DNA from: Rhodobacteraceae bacterium Alg231-04
Lineage (GTDB): Bacteria; Pseudomonadota; Alphaproteobacteria; Rhodobacterales; Rhodobacteraceae
DNA: 64,000 nucleotides
Reading direction: 5' to 3'
Assembly (NCBI GenBank): GCA_900143635.1
Contig: FREY01000009.1
Location: 62,001 to 126,000, forward strand
The position numbers and the translations under genes are program-made. This document shows, piece after piece, positions 8,577-16,920 of the stretch. The notes beneath the pieces were generated by a model, which saw only the letters and a list, made by a program, of their open reading frames with translations, was not told the DNA's origin and made no database searches. Position 1 is the first letter of the stretch. Every line of letters starts with the position of its first letter.

Positions 8577-11264
8577 ATGACCGTCCAAACCGGCAACGAT
8601 ACCGCCCGCACCCGTAGAACGCTCGAAATCAAGGGCAAGGCCCTTGGCTATTACTCGATCGCCGCTGCCACCGAAGCCGGGCTTGGCGATTTCTCCCGCC
8701 TGCCCGCAGTGCTGAAAGTGGTGCTGGAAAACATGCTGCGCTTTGAAGATGGCGGCTTTTCCGTCTCCACCGATGACATCAGGGCCTTCGCGACTTGGGG
8801 CGCCAATGGCGGCAATAACCCGCGCGAAATCGCCTATCGCCCGGCCCGCGTGCTGATGCAGGATTTCACCGGGGTGCCAGCCGTTGTTGACCTTGCCGCC
8901 ATGCGCGACGGCATCGTTGGCCTGAAAGGTTCGGCAGCAAAGATCAACCCGCTGGTGCCCGTTGACCTCGTCATTGACCACTCGGTGATGATTGATGAGT
9001 TTGGCAACCCGCGCGCCTTCCAAATGAATGTGGATCGCGAATACGAACGCAACATGGAGCGTTACACCTTCCTCAAATGGGGGCAGACCGCGTTCAACAA
9101 CTTCCGCGTGGTGCCCCCCGGCACCGGCATCTGCCATCAGGTAAACCTGGAATACCTCAGCCAGACGATCTGGACCGACACTGATCAACACGGCACCGAG
9201 ATCGCCTATCCGGACACATTGGTTGGCACCGACAGCCACACCACCATGGTCAACGGCGCGGCTGTTCTGGGCTGGGGCGTTGGCGGCATCGAAGCTGAGG
9301 CCGCTATGCTGGGCCAACCGATCTCTATGCTGATCCCCGAAGTCATCGGCTTTGAGCTGACCGGCGAGATGATGGAAGGCACCACTGGCACCGACCTCGT
9401 GCTGAAGGTGGTCGAACTGCTGCGTGCCAGAGGCGTGGTTGGCAAATTTGTCGAATTCTACGGCGAAGGCCTGAACCGTCTGCCGCTGGCAGACCGGGCC
9501 ACCATTGCCAATATGGCACCCGAATATGGCGCCACCTGTGGCTTCTTCCCGATCGACGGCGAAACCATCCGCTACCTGACCACAACAGGGCGCGATCAGG
9601 ATCGTATCGCGCTGGTCGAGGCCTACGCCAAGGAAAACGGTTTGTGGCGCGACGCAGACTATGCGCCCATCTATACCGACACGCTGCATCTGGATATGGG
9701 CACCATTGTGCCTGCCATTTCCGGCCCCAAACGTCCGCAGGACTTTATCGCCCTGACCGAGGGCCAGACCGCGTTCCGCCGCGAAATGGAAGAGACCTTC
9801 AAGCGCCCCATGGGCAAGGAAGTCGCCGTCAAAGGCGAAGACTACTCTATGGAGTCGGGCAAGGTGGTGATCGCCTCGATCACCTCCTGCACCAACACCT
9901 CCAACCCCTACGTGATGATCGGCGCCGGTCTGGTCGCCCGCAAGGCCGCCGCCCTTGGCATGGACCGCAAACCCTGGGTCAAAACCTCGCTCGCGCCGGG
10001 TTCGCAGGTTGTGTCCGCCTATCTGGAAGCCGCAGATCTGCAAAAGGATCTGGACGCGATAGGCTTCAACCTTGTCGGCTATGGCTGCACCACCTGTATC
10101 GGCAATTCGGGGCCCATCCAGCAGGAAATTTCCGAAGCCATCGCCGAAGGTGATCTGGTCGCGACTTCGGTTCTGTCCGGAAACCGCAACTTTGAAGGCC
10201 GTATCAGCCCCGATGTGCGGGCCAACTATCTGGCCTCGCCGCCGCTGGTTGTCGCCTATGCGCTGGCAGGCACGCTGGACATCAATCTGGCAGCAGATGC
10301 CATCGGCCAGGATCGCGACGGCAATGACGTCTATCTGAAAGACATTTGGCCAACCACACAGGAGATCGCCGATCTGGTGCAGCAGACCGTCACCCGTGAC
10401 GCCTTCCTCACCAAATATGCCGATGTCTTCAAAGGCGACGAAAAATGGCGGTCTGTGGATGTTCCGGATCAAGAAACCTACGACTGGCCGGCAGCTTCGA
10501 CCTACATCCAGAATCCGCCCTATTTTCAGGGCATGGGGGCAGAGCCGGGCACTATCTCCAACATCGAAGGTGCCAAGGTTCTCGCCGTTTTGGGCGATAT
10601 GGTCACCACCGACCACATCTCTCCGGCAGGCTCCTTTGCCTCTACCTCGCCCGCAGGGAAATACCTGCTGGACCGTCAGGTGCAGCCGCGCGAATTCAAC
10701 TCTTATGGCTCGCGCCGGGGCAACCACGAGATCATGATGCGCGGAACCTTTGCCAATATCCGCATCAAGAACGAAATGCTGGATGGGGTCGAAGGCGGCT
10801 ATACCAAAGGCCCCGACGGCGAACAGGCGGCGATCTATGACGCCGCCATGGCGCATCAGGCCAATGGCACCCCGCTGGTGGTGTTTGGCGGGGTTCAATA
10901 CGGTGCGGGCTCCTCGCGCGACTGGGCAGCCAAGGGCACAGCGCTTCTGGGCGTCAAAGCCGTGATCGCCGAAAGCTTTGAGCGTATCCACCGCTCCAAC
11001 CTGGTTGGGATGGGGGTGATCCCATTCGAATTCACCGGGGGTGACAGCCGCAAATCCCTTGGCCTGACCGGTGACGAAACCGTGTCGATCTCTGGTCTGG
11101 ACAGCGTCGAACCACTTCAGGACGTGCCCTGCTCTATCACTATGGCAGATGGCTCTGTGAAGGAGATCACCCTGAAGTGCCGCATCGATACCGCGCCTGA
11201 GGTTGAGTACATCGAACACGGCGGTGTGCTGCACTACGTGCTGCGCAATCTGGCCAAATCGTAA
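8577..11264 (+). CDS. acnA: Aconitate hydratase A
   Basis: AcnA is the monomeric aconitase of the IRP/AcnA family, also interconverting citrate and isocitrate. The start at 8577 (MTVQTGND) has AGGGAG about 8 bases upstream and is preferred over a TTG at 8538; this gives 895 residues, normal for AcnA. The three cluster ligands are visible: Cys438 in SCTNTSNP, and Cys504 and Cys507 in GYGCTTCIGNSGP. GTDSHTTMVNG is the conserved substrate loop, and the C-terminal swivel domain has GAGSSRDWAAKG. It is transcribed away from acnB. AcnA-type enzymes are usually the more oxidation-resistant of the two. Confidence 0.97.
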   Translation: MTVQTGNDTARTRRTLEIKGKALGYYSIAAATEAGLGDFSRLPAVLKVVLENMLRFEDGGFSVSTDDIRAFATWGANGGNNPREIAYRPARVLMQDFTGVPAVVDLAAMRDGIVGLKGSAAKINPLVPVDLVIDHSVMIDEFGNPRAFQMNVDREYERNMERYTFLKWGQTAFNNFRVVPPGTGICHQVNLEYLSQTIWTDTDQHGTEIAYPDTLVGTDSHTTMVNGAAVLGWGVGGIEAEAAMLGQPISMLIPEVIGFELTGEMMEGTTGTDLVLKVVELLRARGVVGKFVEFYGEGLNRLPLADRATIANMAPEYGATCGFFPIDGETIRYLTTTGRDQDRIALVEAYAKENGLWRDADYAPIYTDTLHLDMGTIVPAISGPKRPQDFIALTEGQTAFRREMEETFKRPMGKEVAVKGEDYSMESGKVVIASITSCTNTSNPYVMIGAGLVARKAAALGMDRKPWVKTSLAPGSQVVSAYLEAADLQKDLDAIGFNLVGYGCTTCIGNSGPIQQEISEAIAEGDLVATSVLSGNRNFEGRISPDVRANYLASPPLVVAYALAGTLDINLAADAIGQDRDGNDVYLKDIWPTTQEIADLVQQTVTRDAFLTKYADVFKGDEKWRSVDVPDQETYDWPAASTYIQNPPYFQGMGAEPGTISNIEGAKVLAVLGDMVTTDHISPAGSFASTSPAGKYLLDRQVQPREFNSYGSRRGNHEIMMRGTFANIRIKNEMLDGVEGGYTKGPDGEQAAIYDAAMAHQANGTPLVVFGGVQYGAGSSRDWAAKGTALLGVKAVIAESFERIHRSNLVGMGVIPFEFTGGDSRKSLGLTGDETVSISGLDSVEPLQDVPCSITMADGSVKEITLKCRIDTAPEVEYIEHGGVLHYVLRNLAKS

Positions 11265-11280
11265 GCCAGACAGACCGGTC

Positions 11281-11317
11281 AAAAACAGGAAGCCCCGCCT
11301 TTTGGTGGGGCTTCCTG
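11281..11317 (-). terminator. Intrinsic terminator, best oriented for the VOC gene
   Basis: CAGGAAGCCCC (11286-11296) pairs with GGGGCTTCCTG (11307-11317). On the minus strand the stem is followed by TTTTT, so it ends transcription of the 11374-11730 gene; the same hairpin lies 21 bases after acnA and may also stop that transcript. Confidence 0.8.
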
Positions 11318-11373
11318 CAATAATACACATTGGGTCACCGCAACGCAGCCTCACCCCACTCCTGCGTATCTCA

Positions 11374-11730
11374 CTAGTCAGAAAAACACAGTTTGTTCCC
11401 ATCAAGGTCTCGCACATAGGCAGAGAACTTTGGTCCGCGCTGACCTGGCGCGCCCTCGCAGGTGCCGCCAAGGGAAATGGCACGTGCATGCTGGCGTTTG
11501 ACCGCCTCTTCGGTATCAACGCAAAAGCCAATCATTGTTCCGTTTCCATTGGTTGCCGGCGCCTCGTCAAAGGGAATGGCTGTCGCAAAGGCAAACCCCT
11601 CACCGAGCCAGTAAGTCATTCTATCTGTTGGTGAAACACACTGGAGCCCCAGCTGATCAAAGAGACCGTTATAGAAGGTCTTTGATGCCTCCATATCGTT
11701 GGTTCCAACAACAAAGTAGTTCATTTTCAT
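11374..11730 (-). CDS. VOC-superfamily (glyoxalase-like) protein
   Basis: A 118-residue single-domain protein of the vicinal oxygen chelate fold. It begins MKMNYFVVGTNDMEASKTFY, the usual first beta-strand and helix of the family, and ends YVRDLDGNKLCFSD, the usual last strand with the D-P/L-x-G-N turn. Such proteins bind a metal or a small molecule and include glyoxalases, dioxygenases and resistance proteins; sequence alone does not decide. It is divergent to a WYL regulator at 11872 across 141 bases that contain a conspicuous inverted-repeat operator, so it is probably the regulator's target. A GGAAGA ribosome site precedes the start. Confidence 0.8.
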   Translation of the reverse strand: MKMNYFVVGTNDMEASKTFYNGLFDQLGLQCVSPTDRMTYWLGEGFAFATAIPFDEAPATNGNGTMIGFCVDTEEAVKRQHARAISLGGTCEGAPGQRGPKFSAYVRDLDGNKLCFSD

Positions 11731-11832
11731 AGTTCATTCTTCCGTTAGCATGCGTTCCACCCGCCGCCGTTCATCCGGTTGAAGGGACATGGATCAGCAG
11801 TGGTTTTTGTTCCGTCACCGGGACGTCTTACT

Positions 11833-11865
11833 CCTATTGATAAATAGGACATTTTACGTCCTATT
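11833..11865. promoter_or_regulatory. Triple half-site operator of the WYL regulator
   Basis: Three copies of one half-site occur: CCTATT (11833-11838), AATAGG (11843-11848) and CCTATT (11860-11865). The second and third extend to a perfect 8-base inverted repeat, AATAGGAC / GTCCTATT, with a 7-base spacer. The site lies immediately upstream of the regulator and between it and the divergent VOC gene. I infer autoregulation and control of the VOC gene. Confidence 0.6.
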
Positions 11866-11871
11866 AAATGA

Positions 11872-12639
11872 ATGGGACGGACAAATGCACATGGTCGGCT
11901 GCGACGGATTGAAATGCTGGCGGTTCAGCTGAAGCAGGACAGCCATTGCACGATCAAGGATCTTGCCCTGCAACATGGTGTCAGCGCGCGCACGATTGCG
12001 CGTGATCTGTCGCTCATGCGGGAACAGGGCATGCAGATCGATGCTGATCGCGGGCGCGGCGGCGGCGTGCGGCTCGACCGAAATTGGGGCGTCGGCAGGA
12101 TGAATCTCGCCTATGCCGAAGCGGTGGACCTTCTGATTAGCATCGCCGTCGCAGAGCAAATGAACTCCCCCATGTTCCTGGCGAGCCTTGGGTCTGTACG
12201 TCGGCAGTTGGTCGCTTCTTTTTCGCCGGAAAAACGCAGCAAAGTGAACCGCTTAAAGTCACGGATACTGATCGGAATCACCTCTTCAACCTACGTCCAG
12301 ACAGGCGCCAAACCGCCCCCCAAAAGGGTCGTGCAGGCCTTGCATCAGGCCTTCGTCACTCAGGAGCAGCTGGAGATACGATATAAGCGAGAGGACGGTG
12401 AGATTTCCGAGCGAAGGATCGAGCCGCATTATCTCTTGCTGAAATACCCAATCTGGTACGTCATTGCCTATGATCACCTTCGAAATAGCCCGCGGGTCTT
12501 TCGATGTGATCGCATAGCGTCCGCCAAACCAAACGGAACGCATTTCCCGCTGCTTCCAAAGGAAGAGTTTGGGCAATCCTTGGCTGATGGCGACCTTTCA
12601 GTGATTGCACAACAAGCACCGGCAGATAAGCCCACCTAA
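11872..12639 (+). CDS. YafY-family (HTH plus WYL domain) transcriptional regulator
   Basis: The 255-residue protein has an N-terminal winged HTH of the DeoR/HTH_11 type (residues about 8-60: TIKDLALQHGVSARTIARDL). Then comes the GGGVRLDR wing and a C-terminal WYL domain (residues about 140-230), where IWYVIAYDHLRNSPRVFRCDRI replaces the canonical W-Y-L with W-Y-V and keeps the following R-x-F-R-x-D-R-I pattern. WYL domains sense ligands or nucleic acids in diverse regulators. It is divergent to the VOC gene and preceded by a half-site array that is probably its operator. Confidence 0.85.
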   Translation: MGRTNAHGRLRRIEMLAVQLKQDSHCTIKDLALQHGVSARTIARDLSLMREQGMQIDADRGRGGGVRLDRNWGVGRMNLAYAEAVDLLISIAVAEQMNSPMFLASLGSVRRQLVASFSPEKRSKVNRLKSRILIGITSSTYVQTGAKPPPKRVVQALHQAFVTQEQLEIRYKREDGEISERRIEPHYLLLKYPIWYVIAYDHLRNSPRVFRCDRIASAKPNGTHFPLLPKEEFGQSLADGDLSVIAQQAPADKPT

Positions 12640-12658
12640 GAATGTGAAAATCGATATG

Positions 12659-12680
12659 AAAATGCCCGCCGTAGCGGGCA
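12659..12680 (-). terminator. Probable terminator of the FabMG-like gene
   Basis: TGCCCGC (12663-12669), CGTA loop, GCGGGCA (12674-12680). On the minus strand the stem is followed by TTTT; it lies about 70 bases past the stop of the 12752-14068 gene. The short U run makes this moderate. Confidence 0.5.
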
Positions 12681-12751
12681 ATCCAATAGGCACCAGGAAC
12701 GCGCCGGGAGCAACGGCTTAACGCCACCGTTCCCAGCTGAATCCTCTCTGA

Positions 12752-14068
12752 TCAGCCGTTTGCCGCGATCAGCTGGCGGGCCACCATGTCATGGTCCAGC
12801 CACAGCACCGGGCCAGAAGGCGCGCTGGCTTCGCCGAACATCATCTGACCTGTGGAATTCACCACATGCTGGCTCAGCAGGTCGCTGACCAGCACCTTGC
12901 GGTCCTTGTGCATCTGCACGATTTCCTGCGAGGTACCAACCGTCAGATCCACCTGCTCGGCACCATTTTCCATCGGCCATTCGGCGAAGTTGTAATAGGG
13001 CTGCATGACCGAACCGGACTGATAGGCACCAACCTGCTCCAGGATCGCCTCCAGCGAGGCATCGTCTTTCAACAGGTCCTGACACTGCTGCCACAGCGCT
13101 TCGGCCCAGTCGCCGCCGCCCTCTTTGCGCAGCGCGCTCAGCAGCGGCAGCAACGACAGTTCGATGCCGGCAAAAACATCCGAGGAATTAGTGCGGATTT
13201 CAGGGCAGTTGAACACGGTCGCTTTGACGCCCTTGTCCCAGGCCGCCTTGGCAAAATCTTCCAGCCGCATTTTGGCATAGCCTTGGGTGTAGCTGGTGTA
13301 GGTCTGCCAGCCGTACTCATCACCGATCAGCACCCGTGTGCCGTGATAACCATAGGCGGTATAGCGCACTTCGCCGCCCGCCGCCTCGACCTGTTCGCGC
13401 ACCTCTTGGCTCTGCTCCAGCAGGTAGCCAAAGGTATTGGCCGAAACCGCATCAAAGTTCTGCAGGATCAGCTTGCCCAGATCGCTGTTTGTCAGCGCTT
13501 CAGACGGCATGTAACGCGCGCCGCGGCCTTTGTAGATGCGGTTGGCAATCGCCAGAAACACTTTGGCGCGCGGGATGCCGCCAGCCATGGTATGGGCGAA
13601 AAAGGCGTTGCGGCCTGCCGGGATCATCCCTTTCAGTTGCTCCATCGCCTCGGCGACACCGGCCTTGAAACGGGCGGTGCCGATCTCGCGGCACTGGTCG
13701 ACCTTGTCCCAGTCCAGCTTGAACTCCTGCCAGTTGTCCATGGTCATGTCGCCCAGCATGTCGGTCGGCGTCTTGCCACCCTCGGGTGCGTCCATGTCGA
13801 AACCGGCCATCAGCGGCACGTTGATGATCTTGCCACCCAGATTGGCCTCGGCGGCGGCCAGCTCTTCCTCGGTCAGCGCGCGCAGGGCGTTGTTCTCGTC
13901 ACGGCGCCCAACGGTGATGCCGACCACGGTCATGCCTGCCGCTTTGGCCGCATCAATCAGGCCGGTCGCATAGCCACGACCAAAAAGTTCTCCGAAGAGA
14001 ATGAAGACATCGCCTTCGCCGTAAAGAGTGTTCTGGGCAAGGGAGGTCAGAGGGGTGGACTGTGTCAT
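12752..14068 (-). CDS. Putative FabMG-type enoyl-ACP reductase (Rossmann-fold oxidoreductase)
   Basis: A 438-residue soluble protein. Residues about 18-50 read as a nucleotide-binding start: a hydrophobic strand VFILFG, then GELFGRGYATGLIDAAKAAG (an SDR-like G-x3-G-x-G pattern) and a second strand TVVGITVGRR with basic residues that could prefer NADPH. The rest (FFAHTMAGGIPRAKVF, TAYGYHGTRVLIGDEYGW, FNCPEIRTNSSDVFAGIE) is well conserved in character but not a family I can name with certainty. It resembles proteins annotated as the FabMG enoyl-ACP reductase family, first found in metagenomic triclosan-tolerance screens. If so, it would be an alternative last-step enzyme of fatty acid elongation. 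It is monocistronic with its own weak terminator. Confidence 0.5.
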   Translation of the reverse strand: MTQSTPLTSLAQNTLYGEGDVFILFGELFGRGYATGLIDAAKAAGMTVVGITVGRRDENNALRALTEEELAAAEANLGGKIINVPLMAGFDMDAPEGGKTPTDMLGDMTMDNWQEFKLDWDKVDQCREIGTARFKAGVAEAMEQLKGMIPAGRNAFFAHTMAGGIPRAKVFLAIANRIYKGRGARYMPSEALTNSDLGKLILQNFDAVSANTFGYLLEQSQEVREQVEAAGGEVRYTAYGYHGTRVLIGDEYGWQTYTSYTQGYAKMRLEDFAKAAWDKGVKATVFNCPEIRTNSSDVFAGIELSLLPLLSALRKEGGGDWAEALWQQCQDLLKDDASLEAILEQVGAYQSGSVMQPYYNFAEWPMENGAEQVDLTVGTSQEIVQMHKDRKVLVSDLLSQHVVNSTGQMMFGEASAPSGPVLWLDHDMVARQLIAANG

Positions 14069-14133
14069 ATCAATCTTCTTCGCTGCTACGGGTGCCGGGC
14101 CGGTGGAGGAGCCCCGCGACCAAAGTAATTCCT

Positions 14134-14153
14134 GAACCGGTTTTCGCCGGTTC
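14134..14153. repeat. Short inverted repeat upstream of the FabMG-like gene
   Basis: GAACCGG (14134-14140) and CCGGTTC (14147-14153) flank TTTTCG, about 66 bases upstream of the FabMG-like start in a 284-base divergent spacer. It could be an operator; nothing else is recognised in that spacer. Confidence 0.3.
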
Positions 14154-14352
14154 TGCGCCGCAAATCCAGAACCAATTCGCCCTCAGGAAGAAAGCAGAGC
14201 GCAAACCCCGGCATTTACTGTCGAAATGCACCTCGCAGAACACAGGATCACGCCCCATCCCTAGCCTGCAGATCTTACCTAGTGACAGGGCGCACAGCAG
14301 ATGTTCACGCTGGTGGCTTGCCGGATCGGACCAAACGCGAGAAAGTCCCGTC

Positions 14353-14691
14353 ATGACCCAGACACCCCAGATCACCGGCTATCACGCCCATATATACTTC
14401 GATGAACACAGCACGGACGCCGCGCGCGGGCTTTGCCAGCGCGCGGCCGAGATATTCGGCGTCCAGATGGGCCGCGTTCATGAAAAATGCGTCGGCCCGC
14501 ACCCGCGCTGGTCCTGCCAGCTGGCCGCCAGCCCTGACCAGTTCTCACAGCTTCTGCCCTGGCTCGCGCTGAACCGCGGCGGGCTCATCGTCTTTGCCCA
14601 TCCCGAAACCGGAGACCATCTGGCCGATCACCGCGATCACGGTATCTGGCTCGGCACCGGGCTGGCGCTGGACCTTTCGATTTTCACCTGA
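14353..14691 (+). CDS. DOPA 4,5-dioxygenase family protein
   Basis: A 112-residue protein of the DODA-type fold found in bacteria and fungi. It begins with the family motif ITGYHAHIYFDE and later has GPHPRWSCQLAA and GLIVFAHPETGDHLADHRDH, whose histidines fit the metal-binding set. Plant and fungal relatives open the ring of DOPA; the bacterial substrate is unknown. I used the ATG at 14353, which begins directly before the family's first strand; upstream in-frame sequence does not look coding. It converges with ccmG across a 68-base spacer that holds two GC-rich palindromes. Confidence 0.8.
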   Translation: MTQTPQITGYHAHIYFDEHSTDAARGLCQRAAEIFGVQMGRVHEKCVGPHPRWSCQLAASPDQFSQLLPWLALNRGGLIVFAHPETGDHLADHRDHGIWLGTGLALDLSIFT

Positions 14692-14695
14692 TCCG

Positions 14696-14747
14696 GTGCC
14701 CGCAGCTGCGGGCACACGACCTGCAACCGGGCCCGCCACAGGCGGGC
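14696..14747. repeat. Two adjacent GC-rich palindromes in the convergent spacer
   Basis: GTGCCCGCAGCTGCGGGCAC (14696-14715) is a perfect 20-base palindrome; GCCCGCC / GGCGGGC (14731-14747) is a second hairpin with a 3-base loop. Both lie between two converging genes and lack T runs, so they are likely Rho-assisted or mRNA 3'-end structures. Confidence 0.5.
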
Positions 14748-14759
14748 GCGGTTTCCGCT

Positions 14760-15299
14760 TTAGCGCGCGGCGGCGTCTTCCATGGCCGGGCGGATCTTTT
14801 CTTCGATCACCCGCTGGGTCACCGGACCGGCAAAGCGCAACATGACGGTGCCATCACCGGCAATCACATAGGTTTCCGGCACGCCGTAGACGCCCCAGTC
14901 GATGCCAGTGCGGCCCGGCTCATCATGGCCGATGGCCAGGTAGGGATCGCCCAGTTCCTGCAGAAAGGCCGCGGCATTTCCGTATTGGTCTTTGTAATTA
15001 ATGCCGTAGACCGGAATGCCTTCGTCCGACAGGGCTTCGAGGTTGGGATGCTCTGCGCGGCAAGGCGCGCACCAGCTGGCCCAGAAGTTCACCAGTTTGA
15101 CCTCACCGTCGCGCAGGCTCGCATCGTCAAACAATGGCTTGTCGCCAAAGGTGCTCATGGTCAGGGCTGGGGCCGGCTGGCCAATGCGCGTCGACGGCAG
15201 GCTGCGCGGATCATCGCGAAACATGCCAATGGCTGCGAAGACCACAAAGCCGGTAAAAATCGCCGGTGGCAACAGCATCAGCGGGGAAACTCTAGCCAT
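14760..15299 (-). CDS. ccmG: Thiol:disulfide interchange protein CcmG/DsbE
   Basis: CcmG is the membrane-anchored periplasmic thioredoxin that keeps apocytochrome c and CcmH thiols reduced for heme attachment. The 179-residue protein has an N-terminal membrane anchor (residues 6-26) and the active-site motif WASWCAPC, with Cys at 77 and 80. The CcmG-type segment GVYGVPETY includes the cis-Pro. It is the last gene of the ccmABCDG cluster and overlaps ccmD by 8 bases. No strong terminator follows, only GC palindromes. Confidence 0.95.
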   Translation of the reverse strand: MARVSPLMLLPPAIFTGFVVFAAIGMFRDDPRSLPSTRIGQPAPALTMSTFGDKPLFDDASLRDGEVKLVNFWASWCAPCRAEHPNLEALSDEGIPVYGINYKDQYGNAAAFLQELGDPYLAIGHDEPGRTGIDWGVYGVPETYVIAGDGTVMLRFAGPVTQRVIEEKIRPAMEDAAAR

Positions 15300-15450
15300 T
15301 CTTGCGCACTCGCTCTTCTGCTTTTTCCATCTCGCGGCGCACCTTGCGGCCTCGCAGCAACGTCATCACCACCAGTGCAATCAGCAACAGCAGAGAGGCC
15401 GCATAGGCCGACAGCACCGTATCGGCATATTTTCCAAGTTCCGGCATCAT
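15292..15450 (-). CDS. ccmD: Heme exporter protein CcmD
   Basis: A 52-residue membrane protein, too short for most gene finders. Translation of the minus strand gives a start MMPELGKYADTVLSAY, one membrane helix (residues about 12-32), and a basic, helical cytoplasmic tail ending EKAEERVRKNG. This matches CcmD, which stabilises CcmABC and helps release heme-CcmE. The start ATGATG overlaps the ccmC stop (GGATGATG), and the 3' end overlaps ccmG, so translation is coupled on both sides. Confidence 0.9.
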   Translation of the reverse strand: MMPELGKYADTVLSAYAASLLLLIALVVMTLLRGRKVRREMEKAEERVRKNG

Positions 15451-16205
15451 CCTGCGCCCTCCACACGTTCCCGCACCAACAACGCCTTGATGCGGCGGGC
15501 GCGGATTTCAGTGCCGGTGCGGTAGAACACCAGCGCGATGAACAGCAACACAAAGCCGACGATACAGACCATCAGCGGCGCAAAGAAAATGTTGGAGACT
15601 TTCTCTTCGGTGTCTGTCCCGGTTACTGCCCCTGCCCGCATGATCGATGCGCCCTGATGCAGCCCCTGGTTCCAGAAATTCACCGCATAGCGGCTGAGCA
15701 CCGCAAAGACAGAGCCCACCAGACAGAGGATCGCCGTCAGATCGGCTGCGGTGTCGGGATTGTCGATCGCCTCCCACAGGGCCATGTAGCCAAGGTAGAA
15801 CAGGAACAACACCAGGAACGAGGTCAGGCGCGGGTCCCATTCCCACCAGGTGCCCCACATCGGCTGGCCCCAGATCGCCCCGGTGACCAGTGCAATCACC
15901 GTCATCACCACCCCGATGGGGGCGGCAGCACGGGCAGCCAGCGCGCTCACATGGTGGCGGCGCACGATCCAGACAAGCGAGGTCACCAGCATCATGAACC
16001 AGATGTTGATGGCCATCAGCGCGGCCGGCACATGCAGGTAGATGATCTTGACGGTCGAGCCCTGCCGATAATCATCCGGCGTGAAGAAGAACCCCCAGAC
16101 CAGACCGGTGACCAGCAGAACACCTGAGGTCACCCACAGAAACGGCATCGCCTTTTCCGTGGTGGTCAGGAACTTTTTCGGGTTTGCGTATTCCCAGAAT
16201 GACAT
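15447..16205 (-). CDS. ccmC: Heme exporter permease CcmC
   Basis: CcmC binds heme at the periplasmic face of the inner membrane and attaches it to CcmE. The 252-residue, six-helix protein contains the tryptophan-rich heme-handling motif MWGTWWEWDPRLTS (residues about 125-138), with conserved histidines on either side (YLHVPAA; GLHQGAS). It is the third gene of ccmABCDG, 58 bases downstream of ccmB, and overlaps ccmD. Confidence 0.96.
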   Translation of the reverse strand: MSFWEYANPKKFLTTTEKAMPFLWVTSGVLLVTGLVWGFFFTPDDYRQGSTVKIIYLHVPAALMAINIWFMMLVTSLVWIVRRHHVSALAARAAAPIGVVMTVIALVTGAIWGQPMWGTWWEWDPRLTSFLVLFLFYLGYMALWEAIDNPDTAADLTAILCLVGSVFAVLSRYAVNFWNQGLHQGASIMRAGAVTGTDTEEKVSNIFFAPLMVCIVGFVLLFIALVFYRTGTEIRARRIKALLVRERVEGAG

Positions 16206-16263
16206 ATCGGCTACCTAGTTGGTCCTTGCGGGTTTCTCAATTCACTTCTCTCACAGCGGCGGC

Positions 16264-16920
16264 TCATCGGAGATTGACGCGCAGCACTGCCGCACTGGCA
16301 AAGGGCAACAGCGCGATTGACGCCGCAGAGATCCCGGCCAGCATCAGCAGCGGCATCTGCACGGCAAAGCCTTCGGCGCCTCGCCGCGCCACTTCGGCGC
16401 CGAAGATCAGCGTCGGCACATAGAGCGGCAGCACCAAGAGCGACAACAGCAGCCCGCCACGTTTCAGCCCTACGGTCAGAGCGGCGCCGAATGTGCCGAT
16501 GACCGACAGCGCCGGCGTGCCCAGCAGCAGCGACACCACCAGCCAAAGATATCCCGGACCCGGCAGGTTCAGCAACACACCCAGAACCGGCGCTGCCAGC
16601 ACCAGCGGCAGCCCGGTAGTCAGCCAATGGGCCAGCGCCTTGATGGTGACAGTGCTTTCCAGCGGCAGCGGCGCGGTGGCCAGAAGATCCAGCGATCCGT
16701 CCTCCCAGTCCAAGGCCAGCAGCCGGTCCAGCGACAACAGGCAGGCCAGCAGCGCACCCAGCCACAAAACACCAGGAGCAATTTTTCCCAAGAGCGCCGA
16801 TTGCGGCCCGACCGAGAAGGGCACCAATACGGTTACAATCAGGAAAAACGCCAGACCAAGGCCAAAGCCGCCCCCTGCCCTGAGGGCCAGTTTCAAGTCG
16901 CGCATCAGGAGAGCAATCAC
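16264..16920 (-). CDS. ccmB: Heme exporter permease CcmB
   Basis: CcmB is the membrane subunit of the CcmAB ABC complex that drives release of heme-loaded CcmE from CcmC. The 218-residue protein has six predicted membrane helices. It shows the family segment [26 protein letters not shown] and, later, [13 protein letters not shown]. It overlaps ccmA by 4 bases (ATGA), as is usual for this pair. Confidence 0.95.
   Translation of the reverse strand: MIALLMRDLKLALRAGGGFGLGLAFFLIVTVLVPFSVGPQSALLGKIAPGVLWLGALLACLLSLDRLLALDWEDGSLDLLATAPLPLESTVTIKALAHWLTTGLPLVLAAPVLGVLLNLPGPGYLWLVVSLLLGTPALSVIGTFGAALTVGLKRGGLLLSLLVLPLYVPTLIFGAEVARRGAEGFAVQMPLLMLAGISAASIALLPFASAAVLRVNLR

Noticed and set aside
8532-11531. 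A 999-codon open frame on the minus strand opposite acnA
   Set aside because: Same reason: antisense to a certain gene with no recognisable protein features.
12791-14128. A 445-codon plus-strand frame opposite the FabMG-like gene
   Set aside because: The minus-strand protein has a coherent Rossmann start and balanced composition; the opposite frame is His/Arg/Gln-rich without motifs.
14731-14747. Terminator of ccmG
   Set aside because: The hairpin is strong but has no T run on either strand, so it was listed as a palindrome only.
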